Source of the DNA: Epiperipatus broadwayi
Lineage: Eukaryota > Onychophora > Udeonychophora > Euonychophora > Peripatidae
Length of the DNA: 64,000 nucleotides
Direction: 5' to 3'
Assembly: GCA_028023455.1 (NCBI GenBank)
Contig: JAQFVV010012396.1
Coordinates: 9,774,085-9,838,084, forward strand
Both the position numbers and the translations under genes were made by a program. Each line of letters starts with the position of its first letter. Within the stretch, counting starts at the first letter, position 1. Shown here in pieces: positions 1-11,149 of the stretch. The notes below the pieces were generated by a model that was not told the DNA's origin, searched no databases, and saw only the letters and a program-made list of their open reading frames with translations.

Positions 1-1033
1 TTACTTTAAGTTACTAAGTTAAAATATCTTTTATAAGGAATATTAAAAAAATACAACTCACTGTATATACATTTATTTATACTTCTCTGCATATAGACAC
101 AGCAGTATATGTGTAACTACTTCTTTATTCAACTGGTGTTTCTCTTGGGCAAGCTATTTTTTTGGTCAATCCAGGCAAATGTCATCAGGTAAAAGTATAT
201 AATTCAGGTATGGTTGGCTCTCTCCCTTCTGCAGTTGGTTCCACTTAGACTTGGATTTGGTAAGCTTCAGGTCAGCAAGCTATTTTCCAGAATGCTTTTA
301 AGGCTATGAATTTCAACACAAAGAAGTGGGTAATTTACCTCCATGTGAATTCAAACTCCACTATTGAACTGAAGAGTAGCAACTTTCTTACAATCTTACA
401 TCCTCATGGCAGTTTTCTTTATAATTATACTAGCCATCTCTACAGCTAGCTTTACTGTTGCCATTTTCTACTGCAGTTACCAACTCTTCACAAAACATTT
501 TAGCCAACTTTACAGATAGCTCTTCTGCTAACCACTTCTCAAAAATATTAAAGCCAAACTTTGCAGTTGGTGAAGTTGGCCATTGCTTAAAATATTAAAA
601 CTAGACTCTTCTGCCCAACTCTTGCAAAACTGCAAGAAAAACTAACTGATATTTTTTTTTAGCAGTCTTTTTATAATCTTGGTTGGGTCAGGTGGTAAAA
701 ACATAGTGACTGTTTTCAATTAACTTTAATCCTTTGGAAAACAAGCTGGAAATTTTTGTCAAAGTGTGATATTTATATTTTTATTTTAATCTTTGGAATT
801 TGACCAAAGGTCTGATCTATATACATGTTTTTACTTTGATATCAATTAATTAAAAGATTTCAAAAATACATTTTTATAATTATCAGAAAACATGTTTATT
901 TTTAAATTTTCAAAATCAGAATAAAAATATTAATTTTTATTTATCAGACCTTTTTTAAATATTTAACTTTATAATAATATATTATTTTAAATCCAGAGTT
1001 ATTTAACCCTTTATTTATTATTTTTATTTCATA
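1..1033. other. AT-rich non-coding stretch
   Basis: No ORF, splice-flanked exon or RNA gene is supported here. Between about 200 and 600 there are loosely repeated motifs around 'ctgcagttgg' and 'agccaactttacag', roughly 50 bases apart, which look like a decayed tandem repeat. The rest is AT-rich and featureless. Confidence 0.4.
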
Positions 1034-1432
1034 ATTGAAACACAGGCTTATTATATACCTGTGTCTATATATGTAATATATAGGGTATATGAGCACAGAC
1101 TTCCACACCATCCACCACTCTCCACTCTATCTCATAACACTGATACACTTGAACACAAATATGTTGAAAAGAAAAATAATCGCCAATATATGTATTTCAT
1201 GCTAAACCAGCAATCATCAGTTGGTCCAGATTATCATCTCTACACATATATGCTATAAGTGCTCAGATATAATATATTAAGATAGCCAATCTTCATACTT
1301 TAATGGACAGGCTTCAATCTACTCCTCACTTTAACTCTTCAACCATCAATCCAATTGAAAATCTGATGATGGAATTCTTAAAGACCACCCTGAGGCTGAG
1401 ATTCTTATCACACCCATGTTGACCTAAAGTGA
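1034..1432 (+). repeat. Repeat family R, copy 1 (plus orientation)
   Basis: The block starts at 'gaaacacaggcttattatat' and ends near 'cacccatgttgacctaaagt'. Its first part recurs at 2165-2452 and, inverted, at 2453-2795 and 2796-3263. The start contains a small palindrome (ACACAGG...CCTGTGT). A short inverted fragment of the same family follows at about 1434-1510. No coding capacity is seen. It may be a non-autonomous DNA transposon, but no clean target duplication was found. Confidence 0.7.
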
Positions 1433-2164
1433 AATACATATATTGGTGATAATTTATCTTTTCAACATATATGTGTTCAAGTGTATCAGTATTTTTATTT
1501 CAGTGAATGTAAAAAATATCTACTACAATTTTTGTCTGTCTTTATTTTTACTTTTCCATTATATATATATATTATTGTGTGCTATGTATATATATATGCA
1601 GGAGTTAGTAGAATTCAAAATCTTAAGATTTTATTGAATTACAGATTATTAATTTAAATAGTATAAATGAATAGAAGGTAGCTTCTAAATATTCTAAGCA
1701 TATTAGTTTTGGCATTGAATCTTTGTTTTCACTGACAAAGGCAAAAGTCATCTGGTATCCATTGATTTATCAATCTTACATCAAATGGCTGAGAACAAAG
1801 TGAAAAAAATCTGTCTTTGAAGGCATTTTGATTACACTTTTTTTGATTAAGCTTTATATTATTATTTTTTTTAAATCTTTATTAGAAAAATCAGTTCTAC
1901 TTATTTTTCACTATATCTAATAAACAATTATGGTAATTAACTTCTAAGTTCTGGAATACAGTAGTTTTCCATGTTATTAAAATAAAAATAAACTGAATGG
2001 CTATACTGCTTTGGTATTCATAATGAAAATGCCAAAATTGGAATTGATCTGAGGACATTATACCCTACAGTCGATACTCTGCCATTGCACTAAACCATAC
2101 AGGACAGCCGTATCACTAATATTTGTAATTCAAGAATATTTTTTGCAGTTTACAAATAAGTTTT

Positions 2165-2452
2165 TAATATATAAGATATATGAGACTTTTACACAACCCA
2201 CCACTCTCCACTTTATCTAATAACACTGATACACCTAAACACATATATGTTGAAAAGATAAATAATCACCAATATATGTATTTCATGCTAAACCAGCAAT
2301 CATCAGTTGGTCCAGATTATCATCTCTACACATATATACTATAAGTGCTCAGATATATATTAAGATAGACAATCTTCATATTTTAATGGATAGGCTTCAA
2401 TCTACTCCAACTCTTCAACCGTCCGTCCAATTGAAAATCTGATGATGGAATG
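2165..2452 (+). repeat. Repeat family R, copy 2 (partial)
   Basis: This is close in sequence to 1085-1385, running from the 'cacccaccactctccac' region to 'ccaattgaaaatctgatgat'. It abuts copy 3 head-to-head at about 2450, where the two 'tcaattggatggac' ends meet and form a long inverted repeat of about 290 bases per arm. Confidence 0.7.
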
Positions 2453-2795
2453 CTCAATTTTCAATTGGATGGACGGTTGAAGAGTTGGAGTATGGAGTAG
2501 ATTGAAGCCTGTCCATTAAAGTATAAAGATTGTCTATCTTAATATATATCTGAGCACTTATAGTATATATGTGTAGAGATGATAATCTGGACCAACTGAT
2601 GATTTCTGGTTTAGCATGAAATACGTATGTTGGTGATTATTTATCTTTTCAACATATATGTGTTTAGGTGTATCAATGTTATTAGATAGAGTGGAGAGTG
2701 ATGGGTCGTGTGAAAGTCTGTGCTCATATACCCTATATATTACATATATATAGACACAGGTATATAATAAGCCTGTGTTTCAGTTATTACATTGT
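2453..2795 (-). repeat. Repeat family R, copy 3 (inverted)
   Basis: This is the reverse complement of copies 1 and 2, ending at the 'agcctgtgtttcagttat' terminus. With copy 2 it would fold into one long hairpin. Confidence 0.7.
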
Positions 2796-3263
2796 AGAGA
2801 TGTCTGCCCATCCTTGCATATGTATTAAATGGATTATGTCTTGTACATGTGGGGTTCAGATTGACCTTAGGTCAACATGGGTGTGGCAAGAATCTTGGCC
2901 TCAGGGTGGCCTTTGAGCACTCCATCATCAGATTTTCAATTGGATGGACGGTTGAAGAGTTGGAGTATGGAGTAGATTAAAGCCTGTCCATTAAAGTATG
3001 AAGATTGTCTATCTTAATATATATCTGAGCACTTATAGTATATATGTGTAGAGATGATAATCTGGACCAACTGATGATTGCTGGTTTAGCACGAAATATA
3101 TATATTAGTGATTATTTATCTTTTCAACATATATGTGTTTAGGCGTATCAGTGTTATTAGATAGAGGAGAGTGGTGGGTCGTGTGAAAGTCTGTGCTCAT
3201 ATACCCTATATATTACATGTATATAATCACAGATATACAATAAGCCTGTGTTTCAGTTATTAA
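2796..3263 (-). repeat. Repeat family R, copy 4 (inverted, longest)
   Basis: It lies in direct tandem after copy 3 and is the longest copy. It includes a section (2796-2935) that copy 3 lacks and copy 1 only partly keeps (the 'ggtcaacatgggtgtg' region). It ends at 'aagcctgtgtttcagttatt', the same terminus as copy 3. Confidence 0.7.
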
Positions 3264-5909
3264 ATAAGTTTTTAATAATTATTTAATCATTTTATTACTG
3301 GGCCCATAAATTTTATAAATTATTTTCTGACTTCCTATACATTCTGGTATTTTATGAACTCATAGCTAGCTACACAATGATACATTATAAACAATAAATG
3401 TATTTGTTTAGTATATAAGTGGCCTAAATTTGCTAATACATTTCTACACACATCTTTAATTCTTTCAGTTGTTAAAATAGATAAATATTAAAAAAAAAAA
3501 AAAAGAAAAATGAATAGGATAATCATTGGTAATAGCAAAATGCATTGCCTCCTCTCCAACAGATCCTTTCTTCATGTGTTAACTGAACTTTTCTGCACAT
3601 GAATTGAATGTGTATTCGACTAAGCTACAAACCAAGGACATAGTTTTTTTTTGTTTGTTTTACTCTAAATAAGAATAATTAAATGCTCATATATCGATTA
3701 ATAATGGAATAGATAGTAGACTGACTGTGGGTTGACTATCAGAAAAAATATTCTAAGTTTTCTTGCAACTTGAAAAATTATTTAGATTTGAACTTGGCAT
3801 TCTGGGTATGGGAAGTGAATACACTAACTGGAACTCCACAGATCATTTACTATCTATATATTAAAATGTAACATAAATGTTAAAAGTTTAATTAATAACA
3901 ATGATATTAGATTAACATTTTTTAACTTTGTACTCACTTTCTCTTTTTTTATCAGCGAAAGAGAAGGGAGAAAGGTAAATAAAAACAAGAGCTGCTATTA
4001 CAAAATGTTCATTTCAATAAAACAATATAATTTTTTTAGACATCTTTCTGCTGCTCAAAATAGTTGTGTTAAAAAAAAAAAAAAGATAAGAAATATATTA
4101 AACATTTATTTTATGATAATGAAATGATAAAAAACAGAAACTTAACACTTCATTATGTCATTAAATAAATATATATAAAAACTTTACAACTAATATTTTT
4201 GTTAAAAGTTGTTGAAATGCTTGCCTGAAAGTGTTATCTTTTTTTGTTTGATATTAAAAATAAAATAAAAACAATTTAATTATTTTAACAAATCTATTTT
4301 TCGAGTGATAAGAAGAAGAAAAAACTTTAAAATGTCATAATGATTAAATAATAAACTTTAACAGTAGCATTTTAAACATTATTCCTTAACATATATTAAA
4401 AACAAATGAGCATATATTCATTGATAATTTTACGCCTTTTATTTACATCCCTGCATGATTTAGTGTGGCAGTATAATGATGAACTTGGAAGGTAAAAGTC
4501 CCTGGATCACAAATCAACTCTATCGCATCCAGTGTTGAAACATGTCCATTCGGTTATCTTTAGTCGGTTTCTCATAACTATGTTAAATGTAAGCAGGGAA
4601 AGATGCGAGATTTGTTGAATAAACCATCCTAACCAAAGAATGAAAGATGACTTCAGTTAGAATAAAATTAGTCATAATATAAAAATTTATACTCTCTTTA
4701 TCAATTTAATGTCACGTGGTATGATTCACTTGGAACTTGCAATTGATAAATCACAGCATATCATTATCACTTCCGTTATGAACATCCTAAGAATTCCTAA
4801 GAAAACATTTATTTTTATTAATTAAATAATAAAAATTCTCTAGTCATCTTTTCTTTTATATTTTTCTTTTACGAGATCATGTTAGTTCACATTGGCCCAA
4901 CATTTTGATTATCTTCAATATGATCATTATTAAGGGTTATACAATACTATCTAAAAAACAAAATATAAAACTATGACAAAAATGATAACATAATATAAAA
5001 TGAAATGCATATATCTATAATCAATAATTAATAAATCAATGTATAAAATACTGAACTATAAGGTTGGATCTATGTTACTATATAAGCAAGTGGGCTTGGT
5101 TTAAAAACCTTAAAAAGTTTTTTATTTTTATTTCAGACTATTAATTGAATAGTATAAAAGAGTTAAAAGCAATTTCTAAATTCTTAATTGCTTTAGGTTA
5201 AGGTCTGTCACCATAATCCAGAAACTCGTCTAGAAGAGTGACTATAAAACTATCATCTAGTGTCTATTGATTACTCAAGTTTGTAGTAGATAATTCTGGA
5301 ATAAAGAAAACTGCTTCTAAAAAATAACTTGTTTTAGTTTGAAAATGGGCTACTGAGGATTTGACTTGATTACATTTATGATTAAGATAAACATAAATAA
5401 TTTGAAGAGTGTGAAGTTTTTCACCAGTGAAAGTTATGTCATCTCTTAATTTCCAATCAAGAATAATTTTGTAGTCCTTTATCAGCTAGCCCTTGGATAA
5501 TTATCTGCATTGGCTGTGACTGATTACCTGAGAAAGTCAGGATTAGTTATAAATTCTTAGCTAGCTAAAAAAGTGTAATTCTGGGTCTCAGATAAGGAAT
5601 GTAGAAGTTATATCTAACACCTACCTACAAGATCCTTGATATCACAAGACTCTGAATTCAAGATAAATAGTATTAAATCAAGTATTTTTGAAAATAAAGC
5701 ATGGTTCTGACTAGTGGAATTTGAATAATTCTCAGGTATATAAATTGTCTATCTTTGTGTGTGTATATATATATATTGATTCATATCATGGTTCAAAAGT
5801 GGAATCAATAGGATACTTTAAATATAATTGTCAATATTAATAAGACTCAAAGTATGTACAGTTGAATTTTAAGATGCTTATGATTTGGTTAATCATAATA
5901 TTTAATAAG
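3264..5909. other. AT-rich non-coding stretch
   Basis: No gene or recognisable mobile element is seen. It contains poly-A/T runs (about 3490, 4070), short TA microsatellites (about 5765) and low-complexity sequence. It may be intergenic or part of a large intron. Confidence 0.4.
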
Positions 5910-5921
5910 TAATCTTCTGAT

Positions 5922-6062
5922 AAACCACTAAACATCACATGATCACTATCTCATACTACCACAATAATTGTTATAAACAATTCAAAATACAGCAAAACTC
6001 TCCATATAGTAGTGCACAAGATGGCACTACTATATGGAGAGTTTTGCTGTATTTTGAATTGT
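5922..6062. mobile_element. Miniature palindromic element of family M with 12-bp flanking repeats
   Basis: A 141-base insert whose right part is a near-perfect palindrome: 'acaattcaaaatacagcaaa...tatagtagtgc' is mirrored around a short 'acaagatg' centre. Identical 12-base direct repeats, taatcttctgat, flank it at 5910-5921 and 6063-6074, consistent with a target-site duplication. The left end, 'aaaccactaaacatcacatg', matches the ends of the larger M copies near 9.4 and 17.2 kb. The element has no coding capacity. Its transposon superfamily is not identified. Confidence 0.7.
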
Positions 6063-6074
6063 TAATCTTCTGAT

Positions 6075-9032
6075 CCTCTAATTCTTCCAATTTTACCAAA
6101 CCACTTCTAAACCACTTCTAATAGGCTTATAGCAGTAGTTTGAAATGTCTGTCTCAATAGAATACATTCTTTATTTTATTTACTCAGAATGCATTAGTTG
6201 TCTTCAGATTAACATATTAGTAAAAACAAATTGTTGTAAATCAAAAATATTCTCCCCATTTTATTATTTATCTTCAAGGTATCACTGGATATACAATATT
6301 TAATAATTTTTTAGAAAAGATATGATTCATAACTAAAATTGAAAATGTCCCATCATCAATTTTTAAAATGAAAATTTGCAGTTTTAGCTTCTCATTTTTT
6401 TCAGAATAAAAAATGAAAACTTGCAGTGTTAGCTTTTCAATTTCTTCAGAATAAAAATTGAATTGGAAAATTTGAAAATAACTACAATACATAACAAGAT
6501 TTATTTTCTGATACATACATTATCATTGTCAATGCAATTTTTTAGGCTTTTGATTTCTCCAACATACAAATTTCTTCATTAAATCAAACTGTAAGAAAAA
6601 CTATTTGTAGAAATAATATATTGCATTGAAAAAACCAAAAATGGTAGGAGGTATTAATTATATTTGTTAATAACATCAATGTATAGAAGATGAAGAAGAA
6701 TATATATATATATATTTATTTACTGTCAGAACTATCTAAAGATTAAGACACTCTGATATATCTGCTAAAATATTAATTGCCAAATCTGATAAATTAAACT
6801 TGAAAATGAATCTATGTAGGATTTATTTAGTATACAATTCTTCCAAATAAAGCATCACATGACATTCACAGTTTACATTCAACATCCACACTGTCAGCAT
6901 TAGTCTACTCTACTAAAATCAAAAGACAAAAATTATTTGTAATTTCTTTACAACTTTTATATAGTCTCCATTCATTACTATGTCTTATAATAGATATATC
7001 TGAAATAAAATATTATGGGTTACTGCTACCATTTAAGGCTTACATGTATCTAGATTTCTTTTATTTTTTTAATATTGCTATCTTCTTATTATTTTTGGTC
7101 ATGTATAAATGACACTTAGACCAAGTTTAACCATATCGCTGATGAAGAACTTTATATAATTTATAAACTAATACATTTGTTACCATGTCTTCTAGTTATC
7201 TCTCAAACAGCTATTATGGATTAAATCATTATCCAAAGGAATGAATCACATTATTAATTTGACTTGACTATGTATTATTTTATTTAAATTAGAATGTTTA
7301 CAAATTTAAATAACAAGCATCTGAATATTTGTTTCTATAAGAAAAGCTTTTGTCTGCTCTTTTTATGCTCATCCAAAGAACATATCTATCTCCATAATAT
7401 TCCGATCTCTAAAATATAATTAATTGATCAGTGGGTAATTTAGTTAAATTCTTACAAAATACAATGCCTTCTTTCTAATCTTTAACTTGAAATTTCTTGT
7501 AAAATTATTGAATGTTACATTTTTCAGTGATTTCTTATAGTATGATAATATTTTGTAAAGCTTAAATGTCGTCTTTCATCAAATTATTCTAATATCCTGG
7601 GTCGATCATCTTAATTCAGTCTTCACCTATTAGATGCCATCCAAAATAAAGTAATTAAAAAAAATCAATGTTTTTAAAATTTCTCATCAATAACTTTCTC
7701 ATTATTGATTTTCTTTGAAATTCTTTTCATTTCCAAAAAATAATCACTTGCCTTTATTTATTCTTTCCTAGCATTTCTTTTCTTTTTATTTTAACATCCA
7801 TAGTACATATAAATTTTGCTTACATGTAAAAATTCTTAATTTCTTTTATTCTTTATACAACAAACAGGTCTTCAAAATTAGTTTTTATCTTTTCATTCTA
7901 TTTTTTTCACTCATTATTATTATTTCATATGTCAATGCGTTGACAGGGAAGCGCTAGACCACCAACGCTCATTATTTTTTGAATAACAAGTTTGTTCTTA
8001 TGTAAATTATTTTTAATAAAAACAACAAAAAATTATAATTATGTTTAAACCTTTAATTGAGCAACTCACAAGTATTTCTCAAAAGAAAATCTAAAAATAA
8101 AATAATAATGCTTACTATAAACTCCAGATGATAATAATAATAAAAAAATATCTGGCTAAAAACGTTTATTGGTAAATGAATATGCCATATTTTAACTTGA
8201 GAAAAAAAAAAAAGAAAAAAAAACTGTAAATGGAAGTTTGTGATAACTATATAAACCAATCCATTAAACACAAATAGGTCAGCATATATCATATGCTTGT
8301 AGTTTAATCTGTTTGTTGGACATATAGAGAATCTGATTTATAACTTATTTTGTAGCAAACTGTTTTTGAAAGATATTAATATGCGAGTATAAATTTTACT
8401 TATATTCTATATTAGTAAATAACTTTCTAATAAGAGCAATCTACATTGTATCTCATTAGAATGAATTTGGTACAATATTTTAAATGTAAACAGGATCAGT
8501 CTTTTTCTCAAAAACTTTGCCCACATCCTTATAAATGCTTTATTATTAATGTGCTTCACATAATATCATTTGTAAAAGAATATACCAACTGGTCATGTGA
8601 TCTTGTCATCATATTTTTATAACATTAGAAGGTACTTTCAAAGTAATTTTTCTAATGTTACGACAATAGAGAATCTATATCTTATTTTTACATAACAAAT
8701 TTGATGGAATATTATTTCTATATACAAGTATTTAGTTGAAATAGTGAAATTTTAATCCATAGTATTTCAAGGCAAAATATACTATCAATATGAAAAAACA
8801 ATAGAATGGAAACTTATTAAAAATTATAGATATGATAAATTTAATGTTTTTTCATTGAAATACACTACATAAAAAATACAACGTACTCATTGCCTTTAAA
8901 TACAATTTAGATGTTAGAATTCATAAGATTTACCTTACTATTATTTACAGAAGATGTATGTATATATGTATAGAATATATATAATTTTAATAAAATAATT
9001 ACATATATTTAAAAATCAAAGAAATATTACAG
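6075..9032. other. AT-rich non-coding stretch
   Basis: No supported gene. The only short piece of note is at 7930-7975 and is listed separately. A (TA)n run lies near 6700 and an A-rich tract near 8200. Confidence 0.4.
7930..7975 (-). repeat. Possible 5' fragment of a tRNA-derived SINE
   Basis: On the minus strand, 'gagcgttggtggtctagcgc' resembles the start and A box of the SINE at 26193-26293. It is CpG-bearing in an otherwise AT-rich stretch. The B box and tail are missing, so this is tentative. Confidence 0.3.
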
Positions 9033-9035
9033 TGG

Positions 9036-9330
9036 AGTCACTCAGTGCAAGCCAGAGTAATCAATGGATGCCAGAAGGCTTGTGCATAAAATCCCTAACT
9101 AGTGCCTACTCATCCAATATCCCCAGAATAGTTTCTGGCTTATGATCTTTGTCAGTGAGGAACCTTGAGTCTGAGAGCACTGCACCTAGATCTTAAAATC
9201 TAATGCAACCCTCCAGCAACCACCTTTTAGCTCTACTTAACTACAAAACTATGATAATAAAATTCAAAATAATAATATTTTCAATCCAAGCTCATTAGCT
9301 TATATAGTCATATAGGTCTGAACTTAGTTC
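9036..9330 (+). repeat. Family M core sequence
   Basis: It begins 'ctcagtgcaagccagagtaa' and continues through 'aatggatgccagaaggcttg' and 'catccaatatccccaga'. The same stretch recurs at 17010-17130 and 21690-21760. The part from about 9115 to 9305 recurs in inverted orientation at 21760-21913. About 45 bases at its start are mirrored at 9487-9531, so the whole 9.04-9.53 kb block forms an inverted repeat. Confidence 0.65.
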
Positions 9331-9391
9331 AGTACCCATACATTTTGGTATCTTTGGTTCTTTAATAATCATAGCCACCACTATCCTACCA

Positions 9392-9757
9392 GGCAGGATT
9401 GGTATTAAACCACCAAACGTCACATGATCACCATTACTTATACTTGCCCATAATTGTTATTAAAACGGGCAAAACTCTCCATACACAAGCCTTCTGGCAT
9501 CCATTGATTACTCTGGCTTGCACTGAATGGCACTACTGTATGGAGATTTGCCTATTTTAATAATAGTTATGAGCAAGCATAAGAAATGGTGATCATGTGA
9601 TGTTTGTTATGGAGAGTTTTGTCTGTTTTAATAACAGTTATGAGCAAGCATAAGAAATGATGGTGATCATGTGATGTTTGTTATGGAGAGTTTTGTCTGT
9701 TTTAATAACAGTTATGAGCAAGCATAAGAAATGGTGATTATGTGATGTTTGGTGGTT
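9392..9757. mobile_element. Family M element with terminal inverted repeats and internal tandem repeat
   Basis: The left end, 'ttaaaccaccaaacgtcaca', and right end, 'tgatgtttggtggttcaa', are inverted copies. The inverted similarity extends inward through 'catgatcacc', 'ttgttattaaaac' and 'aaaactctccata'. On the right side a unit of about 74 bases, starting 'ttatggagagttttgtctgt', occurs in two full tandem copies plus a diverged one (about 9532-9750). No ORF. It is a non-autonomous inverted-repeat transposon of unknown superfamily. Confidence 0.65.
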
Positions 9758-9759
9758 CA

Positions 9760-11060
9760 ATTTTTAGTATCATAAGCCTTTCAGTAATTCATTTAGTAAT
9801 TTCAAGAACAATATATAGCAAATTAGATCTTATGTTGAAATTAATATCATACGATCTCATTTCACTCAGTGATCAGTTGCCTCTGCAAAACAAAAAAAAA
9901 TGTATAGCTATGTACTTGTTCAATATTTTAAAAATAATACTTTCTAATGTTTCATTAAATATATACTCATGAACTTCTGCTCTATATTATTGCGGAGTTA
10001 CATTAATAGGCATATATTTCCTAAATCATTTAATGCAACAAGAGTTTGACAATTATCAGATTCACTTATCCCACCAAAAATGTCAAGGACATTTTAAAAC
10101 TATTTCTCAGATTTTTAAAAATGTTTCTTAAAATGTTAAATAATGGGCACACAAATCAAGACTCATTTTCCAAAAAGTCAATATATTTTCATGAAGACTT
10201 TCATGATTTGAATGTTACAACAAAAAAGAACCTGTTTTTATCAGCCTGTATTTTAGCTAAGTTTGAAGTTATTTCTATAATTGCTTTATAATCTTGACTA
10301 TCTAGTACTTAAAATTTTTTTTAAAAAAAGTTCATCAACTTTGTTAATATTATGTTATTCAAAGGCAGTGTTAGATGACATATCATAAATGTTAATAATA
10401 GTTTAATGATTTCACATATTTTGAGCAACTTGTAATAGGAGATAAAAAAAAACTGTTCTGCAGCATTAAATCTGCCTTCTTATAGTGTTATTGCCTGCAT
10501 GTCTAATGTCAGTGACAATTTTACTAGACTCCTCCCCCCATCAATGCCAATTCACTTTAAAAAAATACTCCACTGTGGATTAAATACTGCAATAGGAAAT
10601 TATATTTGAAATTATAGTGGAAATTGTTTCCACTCGAAAATTAACTGGAAAAAACTTTTGGAATTAAGATCTTGTGATTTATAAGATATATAATTAAAAA
10701 TATAAAGAATTCCGTAATCATGAATACCATTTAAATATTTATATACTAAGAGATTGTAAAAGATCTAGAAAAAAAGCCACATAAGATAAATGGATGAAAT
10801 AAGAAGTTTTCTGGTCTGATGTGGAAAAGAGAGGCTAGAATTTGGAGAAACTGGATTAAACTTGGAGAGACATTCATCTTCCCAAGAATTGATAATTGTT
10901 CCAAATGATGATGCTGATGACAAACTTAATTCTATTAGTTTCAAAATTTCACAATTGCATAGCTGTAAGTGCTATTCTACACTCAAGTCTTAGATTTCGT
11001 ATTGAATGGAACAATATTTTTAAAATTAAATAAATATTTTTTACCCTCCCCCCATATCAT
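9760..11060. other. AT-rich non-coding stretch
   Basis: Short ORFs at 9742-9972 and 10046-10291 have hydrophobic or low-complexity translations with no recognisable domain. I treat them as chance ORFs. Nothing else is seen. Confidence 0.4.
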
Positions 11061-11148
11061 AGCATCGGTCGGGAGGTGAACCCGCAACAACCGTCTGCAA
11101 CCAAATGCTTGCTTGCAAGGCGGCTGCGCTGACCTCTCGGCTAAAGCT
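11061..11148 (-). repeat. tRNA-derived SINE (minus strand)
   Basis: On the minus strand, an A-box-like segment 'tagccgagaggtcagc' (11128-11143) and a B-box-like 'gggttcacctccc' (11071-11083) are spaced as in a tRNA gene, with a stem-like 'ccttgcaagcaagc' where the anticodon arm would be. Downstream sequence ('gatgctatgatat') matches the SINE at 26193-26293, which carries an A-tail and target duplication. The acceptor stem does not pair well, so it is a SINE head and not a working tRNA gene. Confidence 0.6.
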
Positions 11149-11149
11149 T

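Noticed and set aside
11061-11148. Functional tRNA gene
   Set aside because: A- and B-box-like motifs are present but the acceptor and other stems do not pair well, and a second copy with A-tail and target duplication shows it is a SINE.
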